NCBI GenBank assembly: GCA_023213395.1
Contig: CM041465.1
Span: forward strand, 252,037,741 to 252,101,740
Length of the DNA: 64,000 bases
Direction: 5' to 3'
DNA from: Cycas panzhihuaensis
Lineage: Eukaryota; Cycadophyta
Shown: positions 53,731 to 63,110 of the stretch, in pieces
Layout: each line of letters starts with the position of its first letter
Numbering within the stretch: the stretch's first letter is position 1
The notes under the pieces: generated by a model
What the model was told of the DNA's origin: nothing
What the model saw: the letters and a program-made list of their open reading frames with translations, nothing else
Database searches by the model: none
Program-made: the position numbers and the translations under genes

Positions 53731-54075
53731 TGATGAGTATAGTCCTAGTCTTATTTTCTAAGTAACATTGTAAAAAGGTACTTAGGGTACCCAATTACAC
53801 ACAACATTGTAAAAGTTACTTAGGGGACTTAATTATTAATTAGGTACACAAGTGACACGTGTCCCACATACAAACTAACTTGAGTTTATATAAAGATGTA
53901 CATTTTCCAAAGGAATGAATGAAGAAAATAAAGCGAAGACATTCTTTCTTACCCTCTCCTCTGGCTTTATTTAGATCCTGTCTTTTCTTGAGAATACTCT
54001 GAGGCCTGAAGAATCTTATATTCCTGTGTACATTTTGTGCCTAAAGCAAGGAGGGCTAAGCAAAAGACCATATCG
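53731..54075 (+). repeat. 3' LTR of Ty3-G5
   Basis: Same 345 bp as the 5' LTR with about 23 differences; the last base pair reads CG instead of CA. It is preceded by the PPT and followed by TAAAC. Confidence 0.95.
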
Positions 54076-54235
54076 TAAACCCACGACTACCTAGTGAAAA
54101 ATTACTAGCTTTGGCCTCATCTACCCCTAAGGTACAAGAACTCGGCCTATACTACATCCACGTTCCCGAGCTAATATTGATGCCAAATGGTTGCCACACT
54201 AAACAAAAATAGGCAATGCAAGCTCTAATCCCACT
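54076..54235 (-). other. Leader and PBS of Ty3-G3
   Basis: This 146-bp leader piece continues G3 beyond the G5 insertion. The minus strand at 54222-54233 reads TGGGATTAGAGC, a diverged tRNA-iMet PBS, two bases from the LTR. Confidence 0.65.
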
Positions 54236-54531
54236 TGCTACAATCCCAAAGTAATCAATAGCACTAACACGTAATAACTTGGTGAAAACTAATGAAATAA
54301 TGGCTAAATAAACAAGAACAAATACAATGAATTAAACTATAGTTGATCCAAAGGTAAATCTCCTATTTGCTAACCTCTTTGATGCAAGAGAACACACAGA
54401 GTTGTTGCCTGCAGATGTCACAAAATAATAATTCACAAATGGTGTGATGATCTCCTCATCAAAGCGTTCTTTAAATAGAGAATTATATATAGTAGACCCT
54501 AAGTTAGCTGCCAAATTCGGAGAACATAACA
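54236..54531 (-). repeat. 5' LTR of Ty3-G3
   Basis: On the minus strand it starts TGTTATGTTCTCCG at 54531 and ends TTGTAGCA at 54236 (296 bp). It shares the caatagcactaacacg, gttgatccaaaggtaaatct and agaacataaca blocks with 34979-35360. The two LTRs differ in length by about 86 bp because of indels. Confidence 0.78.
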
Positions 54532-54615
54532 AAAGCTCAAAATATTATAAATGATGAAAAAATAACAAAATGAATAACAACAATGTCTTTGGTTGTCCCT
54601 CTTCGAAACAAGGGT
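54532..54615 (-). repeat. Gypsy LTR fragment
   Basis: gaaaaaataacaaaatgaataacaacaatg and ttgtccctcttcgaaacaagg resemble the G2 LTR at 26140-26220. It is only a scrap, cut by Copia-C4. Confidence 0.6.
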
Positions 54616-55865
54616 TGAAAGTAGTTAGGCCAAGATCAAAACACATTAGCACATAAAAATTAAGAGGTAGAATCAGTCTACCGACAGTAAAAAGATCTCC
54701 TTGATTAATGAATTAATAAATGATACACATATAAATACAAGTTTGGCCTTATAACTGCCCAGTAACTCCCTAACGACTCTTGTGGTCTATATATTTTAAT
54801 CAACCCTCATGACTTTTCATGACCCTCACTAGGACTCGCAATATTAAATGATGATGCTATACAATAAATGCACATCAAATACCCCAAAGTAAACATTGGT
54901 ATTTCTAACACTCCCCCTTAATGTTTACCTCATTGGCTTTTATACCAAGATCTTTCTAAAATTTTCAAACTTGTCATGTTCTAGTGGTTCGGTCATAATA
55001 TCTACCAATTATTCATTGGTGGGTCTATAAACTAGCTCAACCTCCCCATTCTATACATGTTCCCTGATAATGTGATGGTGCACTTCCATGTGTTTGGTGC
55101 AAACATGAAACACAATTCTTGGTTATTTCAATGCACATTGAATATGATAGTATAGTTATATAGCATCTTCTTGATGAAGTCCTAAGTCACCAAGAATCTG
55201 TCTCAACTAGGTGGCCTCCCATGCCATTCCCACTGTAAATTTATACGCTACTTTGATCGATGGAAGGGCAACAATGGGTTGCTTCTTGCTACTCTAGAAA
55301 ACTGTAGTTGAACTAAGGCTGAAACAATATTCAAAAGTGGACTTTCTACAATAAGTGCGTCCAACCTAATCTAAATCAGAGAACCCTCATCTAAGGTCGT
55401 AGAGGACATCGAGGTTTTATTAAACAAGGCTTAGGATGCTTTAGCCTCTAATGATTTTGTGGAGGTCATCAACTCTTTAAGTTGTGGGCTTCAACCTTCC
55501 ATGGACCACTTCCTCTAGCAATGATGTTGCAACAAATCTTCACAAAACTGGTGACCAATCCATCTGCACCTTCCTTCTACATTGTAGGGTTGGTGGGAAT
55601 CAACATGAGAGGGTATTTTGTCATTCATCAACACCAACATATCTCCTAAAATAGGAAACCAAAAACACAAATCTACATCCTAACATCATAGGCTTCACAC
55701 ATCTTTTCTCCATTTGAGGCTTCATGCCCTAATCTCTTAAGTTCTCTTAGCACCACCTATATACACTTGCGATAGAATTATGGCTGGCTCTAATACCAAA
55801 TGAAAGAAGTTAAACCAAGAACAAAACACATAACACAAAAATTTAGTAGTAGAATTTGTGGGAAC
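54616..55865 (-). mobile_element. Copia-C4: collapsed Copia (LTR, RNase H end, leader, LTR piece)
   Basis: Minus strand: a 3' LTR at 54616-54910 (starts TGTTAGAAATACC, PPT taagggggag at 54911-54920). Next is the RNase H end at 54921-55390 (FEKFRKDLG-type text near 54945-54980 and the HVCTKHMEVHHHII-type block at about 55065-55110). Then leader-like text follows to a PBS at 55788-55799 (TGGTATTAGAGC), and the start of a 5' LTR at 55801-55865 that matches 54616-54680. The rest of pol and gag is deleted, leaving about 0.9 kb of internal sequence. Confidence 0.72.
54921..55390 (-). pseudogene. Copia-C4 RNase H remnant
   Basis: Minus-strand text follows the order of C1 RNase H (13990-14460): an FEKFRKDLG-like end, a tt-gttga-aga ILTEPLEH-like part, HHHIIREHV-like text, and AEYKVA-like text at about 55230-55260 with the Ser-Ile-Lys start of that domain. 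Frames change repeatedly. Similarity of order with C1 is the main support. Confidence 0.65.
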
Positions 55866-56283
55866 TCCAATAGGAATTTAGACCAAAATCAATGAAATAA
55901 ACACAGACCTATGCTAATTTCAAATATGACAACATTATTTAAGATAGAATAATTATCAATAATGCACCAAATAGAGTAATCCCCAAATATATATGCCAAC
56001 CAAATACAATCCTTGAAACCAAATAATGATATATCAAGTACTTATTTTACAGAAAGTACCCTCTTAGAGGCAAGGTGTCCTCCAGTGCAACCTCCACCTA
56101 AGGCCAAATGTTACAGACTTGGATAATCTCCTTACAATGATGATTACAATGGGGGTTCAATATTCAATAAACAAGAGCATCAAATGACATATGGTAAAAG
56201 TCAATTTTTAAGAGAGAGAATTAGAGGTCAGCCTAAAAAAGAAGAATAAATAGGGCCAGCTAGCATTTGGGAGGAATGCTACA
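55866..56283 (-). repeat. 3' LTR of Ty3-G4, left part uncertain
   Basis: On the minus strand it starts TGTAGCATTCCTCCC at 56283, preceded by a PPT (ctcaagggtggggct, 56284-56298), and contains ccctcttagaggcaaggtg at 56070-56088. The left edge is not located; C4 LTR text ends near 55865. Confidence 0.65.
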
Positions 56284-57768
56284 AGCCCCACCCTTGAGAA
56301 CACACTTGACCCTCAAAGCATGGAGAGGTGAGAATGTTGCTAGTACCATGCTTCAAATTCCCACATGTCTTCCTCATCGAGGTCTTTCCACTTGATCAAA
56401 TGCTTGCGAATCTTCTTGGAGTGTAGTTGTTTGGCCCAGATCTAGAGCATGCCTTCAAATTCTACAATCAACTTTCTTTGTTTGTCCAATATGGGAAGCT
56501 ATGTATGGACTATCATGGTTTGTCCCAAATTCAACTTGAAATAAGAAATGCGGAACACATTGTGCACTTTGTTGTTGGGGGCTAGATTGAGTCAATAGGC
56601 TACTTCTCCTACCTTTTCCAAGATCCAATATTGCCTATAAGACCATTGTTGCCATTTGTGCCTCCCTATTTACTTAAGGGTAGATTGTTTGTATTATTTG
56701 CATCCTAAGTTGAGATTGTCCTTCAAAATTTCTAATGTCTAAGCCAATCGTTGTTACTAGTCTTGTACAACAAGTGCATGGGAGTTATTGGCCCAAGTGA
56801 TGAGAGATAGGGGCTAGTAACCACATAGTGCTTGAAAAGGTGTCATCTTTGCCGATGTCTGATAGGTGGTGTTGTACCACCATTTAGGCTAGTGTCGTTG
56901 CTTGTCGGATGAAAATTTTCAAAGATAGCCTTCCAAACATTTATTCACTACTTCTATCTGTCCATCTGTTTATGCATGATAGGTTGTGCTTGTTGTGAGT
57001 TTAGTACCGACTCGATGAACATCTCCACATTTTGATACAAACTTGTAAATAACTACTTTGAACCCTTTCCAAAAAAATATATTGCGGACCTCACAATACA
57101 TTTTGTCGATGCCTACATGTCCTGACAAGGGTGTCACATGAGCTTCTTCGAGACACTCCTCCTTTAGTTTTGATGTATTAGGGACAAAGATTTCCCCCAA
57201 TGTGATATCAAATCATTCCACAACTTGTAATTTGTTTGTGTCCCTGCCTAGATTTTCTAGAGTATCTATTATGACATTAGATCTTCCTGGTGTTCTTGTG
57301 CCAACTCGTGTGTCCAGCTGGATGTGGCCATTAAAATAGTTTGGAGGGCAAATTACTCTAGAATCTTGGATAGTGCATTTACAACCACATTTTCCTTCCA
57401 TTTCTTGCATATGATATCAAAATTGAAAGATTACAGCTTGCTTACCCATTTTCATTGTTTGGTCAATAAGGAATTTTTATTGAGGAAATATTTAAGGCTG
57501 TCGTGATCTATCGTGACTAAGAATTTGCTCGTTAATAAGTAATGTTGCCATTGGTGGATGGTGTGCATAATTTCAAACATTTCATTATCATAAATATGCT
57601 TCAACCATCCTCTTGAATTTAGTTTCTAACTTTCGCAGGCTATGGGTCGATTATTCTAGAGAATAACTACTCCTAATCCAACTCAAGAAGCTTCACATTA
57701 TAAAACAAATGGTTCATTGAAGTCTAGTGTGGCTAACACGAGGGCAATAACCACGGCATTTTTCAATG
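56284..57768 (-). pseudogene. Ty3-G4 RNase H, integrase remains and chromodomain
   Basis: From the right on the minus strand: start of RNase H with VIALVLATLDFNEPF (57765-57705), FLVTIDHDSLKYFLN (57530-57480, the DH motif) and TKWVSKLQSFNFDI-like text. The integrase zinc region EECLEEAHVTPLSGHVGIDK and KFVSKCGDVHRVG (57140-57010) follows. It then goes at once to TDGQIEVVNKCLEGYL (about 56980-56935), so the integrase core with its two Asp residues is deleted. The tail YNTTYQTSAKMTPFQALCGY (about 56890-56830) and a chromodomain (KKIRKHLIKWKDLDEEDMWE, about 56425-56365) are readable. Confidence 0.8.
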
Positions 57769-57985
57769 GGGATAACATACACACATATGTACATATATAG
57801 GCAACATACATATGTACATACATGGGGGTAACATATATGCATACATATGTATACATGGGGTAACATACATACAGACATATGTACATACATGGGGGTAACA
57901 TACACACATACATATGTACATACATGGGGGTAACATACATATGTACATTCATGGCCAACATACATGCATATGTACATATATGGAC

Positions 57986-58020
<35 letters not shown>

Positions 58021-58380
58021 GCTATTTAGTTATAGTTTATTTTAATAGGACACAAATGCTAAATACATTAGAAAATAAGCTTCAATAATCAACCTTACAT
58101 CAATTTATCCTTGAGAAAAGTTAGAAGCAATAATCAACTTATTAAACCAACAAATACTATAAGATGTAGACCTATATTAAATTCTTTTCATCCCATTTTT
58201 AATAATTCCATAGACGCAAATCTAGTTAATAGTATTGCTCCTCATACTCCTCCCCATCGTCATCATTAACCACTAAATATTTATATCCAACATAAATAGC
58301 TAATAATTGGAGTTTGCAAAGTTACTTATACATATGCCTAAAAATGCATATGTGGTAGTAGTATCTATAGAGGAAGAGCA
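57769..58380. other. Insertion with minisatellite inside Ty3-G4 pol
   Basis: Pol reading breaks at 58385 after TPTSRVGFPRE and resumes at 57768 with LKNAVVIALVL. The roughly 610 bp between are foreign to Ty3 pol. They consist of a minisatellite (57774-57988), a (GT)13 run (57991-58016) and an AT-rich stretch (58017-58380) without a gene. No terminal repeats or target duplication are evident. Confidence 0.7.
57774..58016. repeat. acatacatgggggta minisatellite plus (GT)13
   Basis: Seven units of 25-35 bp each start aacata, contain catatgtacatac or a variant, and end with atgggggt or a variant. They are followed by 13 GT dinucleotides at 57991-58016. The minus strand reads as apparent Y-I-C/M-Y-V repeats in several frames, which is a consequence of the repeat and not a protein. 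Confidence 0.93.
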
Positions 58381-59100
58381 ACGAGGTTTCCCTTGGAAAG
58401 CCTACTCTGCTAGTTGGTGTCATATGAATGCTTCCTTTTTCCTTCTTTGTAAGGTCTGTCAGTGGTGTTGCTATGCTTGCATATTCTCTAATAAAGCATT
58501 GTAGCAATTTGGTTGCACCCAGAAAACTTCCAACACTGGTGACATTGTTTGGTGTGAGCCAGCTCATGATGGCTTGGACCTTTTTTGAGATCCATTTTAA
58601 CACCATCCTAGGTGATGGATATGCCCCAAATAATCAAATTCTATTTGTCCAAAAGTGCATTTGGACTCAACTGTGAAGAATTGGTTCTCTTCTAAGACCA
58701 TTAGTACTTCTTACAGATGCTCTAAGTGCCTGTTCCATGTTCAGCTATAATGTCATTCAAGAATACCAAGACAAATTTCCTGATAGATAATTTAAGCACC
58801 ATGTTCATGGTGCAATGGAATATTGTTGGGGCATTAATCAATCCAAATGGAATTACCCTAAACTCGAGCAAGCTCTCATGTGTTTGAAAAGTTGTTTTGT
58901 ATATGTCTTTAGCCTTGATGTGGATTTGATAATAGCCAAAGCAGAGGTCAATTTTAGATAAGAACTTGGCACCACATAAATAATCTAGCAAACCATTGAT
59001 TTGTGATATTGGATACCTGCTTTTTATTGTTAGCTTGTAAAGAGCACAATAGTCAATACACATATGATATGATCCATCCTTTTTTTTAAATCAAAATAAC
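58381..59100 (-). pseudogene. Ty3-G4 reverse transcriptase
   Basis: The frame 59063-58722 reads MCIDYCALYKLTIKSRYPIS, FLSKIDLCFGYYQIHIKAKD, FRVIPFGLINAPTIFHCTMN and ends FVLVFLNDIIAEHG, where the catalytic YLDD has become FLND. Then 58606-58385 gives VGSFLGATKLLQCFIREYAS and PLTDLTKKEKG, the RT-RNase H connection. The N-terminal linker (59280-59100) is broken. The changed catalytic box means this RT is inactive. Confidence 0.88.
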
Positions 59101-59959
59101 TAGAGAAGGAAAGGGGCTAGAACTAGGCACTATGGTTCCTTCTTCTAATCAATCCTTCGTAATTTGTTCTATTTCTTTCTTGAATTGGTATGGGTGCCTG
59201 CAAGGCTGGATATTTACTAGAGCAACTCCTGGTACTTGCTCTATTGTGTGCTCGTTGTCCCAAGGTGGAGTTAGCCCTTTTGGCACATCTTAAAAAGCCT
59301 TGTTATGTTGGTCCAAGATAGCTTGGATCAGGCGGAGCAACTTCAATTAAGATCTTGTAGCAAGACAAAATATGTTGCAGGCTTTTTCTTGAGTTGTTTC
59401 TCCATTCAATGGGATGATACTAACTATGGTGGAGGCGTGAGTGGGGCTTGTAGTTTGTATTTATGCCCCTTTCAAAAGGAACTCATGAATCGTGTGTGTA
59501 ATTGGTGACTATGTTCCCCAAGTTCTAAAGCCATTGTATTCCTAATACAACATCAACACTTCTGATAGGCATAACAAACATATAAATGCTTAGTGTGTAA
59601 TCAAAATTTTAAAGATGTACCTTGTTACAAAAACCCCCGCATGGCATAATGTTTCCATTAGTGATCATTACTCAGAATTGTTTTAATGGCTTCACTTAGA
59701 GGCCCAACTTGGCTGCAATTCATCTGTTGATGAAATTATGCATGCTACCACTATCTACTAATATCGATATCTTGGCATTCTTGATGTTCTCCTTGAAATG
59801 TAGTGTTTGAGGCATATTTGTGGTACCTGGGATTGCCTACAATGATATTTGAACATTCTCAAAATCCATCTCATTGAACAATTCTTCTATTTCTACTTCA
59901 TCCTCTTCTAATAATTGAATGTCTTTTGGTTGATCATCTTACAATGTTATGTTCATTTC
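59101..59959 (-). pseudogene. Ty3-G4 protease and linker
   Basis: The minus strand carries KISILVDSGSMHNFI (about 59765-59720) with an intact D-S-G, GGFCNKVHL (about 59640), and SVDVVLGIQWL followed by NLGNIVTNY (59570-59510), the same order as Ty3-A and Ty3-E. Downstream linker text and a broken RT N-terminus follow. At the right, EEDEVEIEELFNEMDFENVQ is the gag-protease junction. It ends at 59959, where Copia-C5 is inserted. Confidence 0.8.
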
Positions 59960-60400
59960 TGTTAAGAAACATTAATGAACGCATACATGCCTACATCTAT
60001 AGAATCTTTCACCACACATAACAAGCAAACAAGATAAAAACAAAAAATAGTTGCACAGTACACAAGATTTACGTGGGAAACCCTTTCAGGAAAAAACCCA
60101 CCACAAAGATCTATCGATCACATCGATTACCACTTGATTGATATGAATATACAAGCACTCTAGGATAATTATAATCCTTTCAAGAGGTGTCAACTGACAA
60201 GGGTTGCGACTCTCTGCATAACTCACACCATTTTGTTAATCACATTAGTTAAACCACCACATTAACATGAACAAGTGGCTTAACAAACAACTGCCACGCT
60301 AACATCCCCTGTTAATGTGAATGTGAGGAACCTGCAACCTGCAGTAGTTGCATTATCATGAAGGTTTGGACTATCCTGCTTCATTATCCTTGTCGATATA
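59960..60400 (-). repeat. 3' LTR of Copia-C5
   Basis: It lies after the polypurine tract (minus strand cttgaggggggat, about 60402-60414). The left edge is taken at tgttaagaaac (59960). The block cgtgggaaaccctttcaggaa (60073-60094) is of a kind common near the 3' part of plant Copia LTRs. The right edge is approximate, because the minus strand reads TATATCG at the expected TG start. Confidence 0.65.
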
Positions 60401-60960
60401 TCCCCCCTCAAGGATAACATCTACGAGTCCCAATTTGGTACACATCTTTGTGAATTGATCTTCAATAAGCGCTTTGGTGAAGACGTTTGCAAGTTGATAT
60501 TCATTCGAACAAAAGTCGACCTGCAACTTCCCTGACTTGATTTGTTCACAGATGTAATGGTGTTGTATTTCAATGTGCTTTGTAGGAGCATGAAACTCTG
60601 GATTCTTTGACAAGCAAATAGTACTTTAATTATCGACAAAAATAAGCAGATGGCCATTTAAAACTCCAAGAACTTCCAAAAAACCTTGTAACCATATAGC
60701 TTCTTTTGCACCAGCACTAAGCCCTTGATATTCTGCCTCCATAGAAGATAACGCCATTGTTTGTTGCTTCTTTGACTGCCATGAATCAAATCTATTACCG
60801 ACACCAAAGATGTATCCAGTAGTGAACTTCTGATCGTCAGAGTCTCCTTCCCAATTAGCATCAGTGTAGCCATACAACTTTATCTCTTCACCACAAAGAT
60901 ATTCGAGACCAAGATCGAGTGTCCCCATCAAGTACCTAAAAATTCGCTTCATTGCAACCC
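60401..60960 (-). pseudogene. Copia-C5 RNase H
   Basis: The frame 60952-60626 (MKRIFRYLMGTLDLGLEYLC, GYTDANWEGDSDDQKFTTGY, TMALSSMEAEYQGLSAGAKE) passes to 60613-60371 with SKNPEFHAPTKHIEIQHHYI, NVFTKALIEDQFTKM and LVDVILEGGY. A stop or frame change at about 60620 divides them; the Asp of VDN lies at the junction. The motif set is complete apart from that break. Confidence 0.88.
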
Positions 60961-62030
60961 AATGTGGTTCTTGAGGATTCTACATATATCGAGAAACCAA
61001 TCCGACAACATACACGATATCTGGTCTGGTATGAGTCAAATAGATTAGACTCCCTACCAACTGACGGTACATTTTTCTATCTACAGAGGATTTGGCCATA
61101 TCTTTCTACAACTTTATGCCCTTAGCACATGGTGTTACAACCAGCTTGTAATCCTGCATCCTGAACTTTTCTAGTAGGTTCTTCGCATATTGTGTTTGCA
61201 ACAATACGATCCAATCTTCCATCTCCCTAACTTCAATGCCCAAGAAGTAGTGTAGCAACCCGAGGTCTGTCATATCAAAGGTAGCTCCCAAATTGGACTT
61301 CACTCTGACAATAGTTTTATTATAGATGCCTCCTATGAGTAAATCATCCATATACAACACAATAACTACTATTGAGGTCCTACTTCTTTCGAGATATAAA
61401 TTCGGGTCTAGATCTATAACAACAAATCCTACTTCCTTCAATTTGGCATCAATCTTCTCATACCAAGCACAGGGTGCTTGTTTCAGACCATAGAGTGACT
61501 TCTTCAAACGGCACACAAGATGCTCCTAGCCTTTTTTAATGCATCCCAAAGGCTACAACATGTAAATCTCCTCCTTTAGATCTCCACTAAGAAATGTGGA
61601 CTTAACGTCCATCTAATGTAACTCCCAACCATATGCAGCTACTAAGGAAATGATCAACCAGATCGTCGTTATCTTGGAGACTGGTGCAAATGTCTCCTCA
61701 TAATCAATTCCATCCTTTTGCTTAACCCCTTAAGCGACAAGCCTGGCCTTATACTTGCCCACCTCTCCATCAAAGCGAAACTTTGTCTTGTAGACCCACT
61801 TGCATCCAACAAGGTTCTTCTTCGAAGGTAGTGGAACCAAATCCCATGTGGCACTCTTCATAAGTGAGCCATACTCCTCTTCCATTACAGCTCTATCGTG
61901 GATTATCCTTCGCTTCGTCATACGAAACAAAATCGTTGGAGTTGTTGGTGTCTTCCAGCAAAGTCTGACTAGCATACTGACTTCTTGTTCTCCTATCATC
62001 AGTAAGGGTTTGCATCGCCACACCAGAATC
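60961..62030 (-). pseudogene. Copia-C5 reverse transcriptase
   Basis: The N-terminus 62023-61730 has ATWDLVPLPSKKNLVGCKWV and FRFDGEVGKYKARLVA. A stop then gives the K-Q-KDGIDYEETFAPV-like reading (61725-61670). After further breaks the frame 61516-61106 has MCRLKKSLYGLKQAPCAWYE, VIVLYMDDLLIGG with intact YMDD, and DLGLLHYFLGIEV. Then TPCAKGIKL and SLIYLTHTRPDIVYVVGL-like text follow to 60965. The catalytic motif is intact; the region between 61670 and 61520 is frame-shifted. Confidence 0.88.
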
Positions 62031-63110
62031 CTCTATTGTCTGTCTTGCCCATAACGATATAGAAGGACCTAGTGTTGTAGGTACTTCTTTAGGTGACGAC
62101 TCCTCACTATTACTCGCTCCACTCGGTTCAACGTCCTCTTGAATTACAACAATTGGCTCATCATCCTCTTCAGCTGTTGAATCTGAAAATGGAAGTAATG
62201 GGGGTTAAAAAGGCTCTTCTAATGACTTTTCAGAAAAATACATCAATGACTCATCAAAATTAACATAGTGACTAATCGCAATTCTTTTTTCCTGCGGATC
62301 CCACAGTTTGTAAGCTTTGTTTTGATAAGAATACCCCACAAAAATATACTTCAAACTCTTGCGATCTAGCTTCTTGCGACCTTCATTTGGGATATGTGCA
62401 TATCCAATGCACCCAAAAGCTTTTAAATGACTAATGACAGGTTTACGAACAGTCTATTTCTCTTCGGGGGTCATGCTTCAAATTGCTTGAATGGGTACCC
62501 TATTCAGAATATAAACAACAGTCGCAACAACTTCTACCCAAAACATCGGTGGCAAGTTTTTTGAATGCACCATACACCTTGCCATCTCCATCATGGTACG
62601 ATTTTTTCTCTCTGTAATACCATTTTGTTATGTGGTATACGGGTTAATAAACTCCCATTTTATACCATCATCCTGACAAAACTGATTAAATGCATGATTG
62701 TCGTATTCTTTGCCATTGTCATTTCTCAATGTTTTAATCTTTTTATCACTTTCATTTTCAACACTCGCTTTCCAATCAAAGAAGCAATCAAACACCTCTG
62801 ACTTATTTTTCAGGAAATATACCCAAGCCTTCTTGGTGTAGTCATTTACAAACACAAAGGTATATCAAGCTCCATATATTGAAGGGTTCGATAGTGGCCC
62901 CATCACGTTTGTATGCACAAGATCAAGCTTCTCCTTGGCTCTCCAGGCATTGCCCCAAGCAAAAGCATAGCAATGATACTTCCTATACATACACCCTTCA
63001 CAAACACCATCTGAACATGTAACAGATGGTAATCCTTCCACCATTCTCAACCTTTGTAGCAGTTTGATGCTTCTGTAATTAACGTGACCAAGGCGATCAT
63101 GCGGCAATTT
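62031..63110 (-). pseudogene. Copia-C5 integrase and pre-integrase
   Basis: 63107-62865 reads MPHDRLGHVNYRSIKLLQRL, CSDGVCEGCMYRKYHCYAFA and LDLVHTNVMGPLSNPS, where the first core Asp (usually H-T/S-D) reads Asn. 62855-62628 reads MFVNDYTKKAWVYFLKNKSE and TLRNDNGKEYDNHAFNQF (second Asp). The E-containing region (about 62640-62590, ERKNRTMMEMARCM-like) and a C-terminal KVYFCGVFLSKQSLQTVGSA-like region follow (62410-62290). A serine-glutamate-rich linker (62230-62090) leads to RT. Confidence 0.85.

Larger units (their letters stand above)
48499..54075 (+). mobile_element. Ty3-G5: Gypsy element with 345-bp LTRs and TAAAC target duplication
   Basis: LTRs 48499-48843 and 53731-54075 are both 345 bp and differ at about 23 positions (near 7%). 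TAAAC is repeated exactly at 48494-48498 and 54076-54080. The PBS is at 48846-48857 and the PPT (caaggagggaa) at 53720-53730. Internal order is gag, protease, RT, RNase H, integrase in plus orientation. The integrase lacks its N-terminal zinc region and first catalytic segment. There is no clear chromodomain. It is inserted in the leader of Ty3-G3. Confidence 0.95.

Noticed and set aside
34966-54531. A clear target-site duplication for Ty3-G3
   Set aside because: Flanks of the two outer LTRs (accat on the left, aaagc on the right) do not match; the left one is a PBS context, so the real outer end may be elsewhere.
57698-57977. Three overlapping minus-strand open frames of 61-87 codons rich in Y, M, V and C
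   Set aside because: They are produced by the minisatellite; all three frames are open because the repeat lacks stops. No protein is implied.
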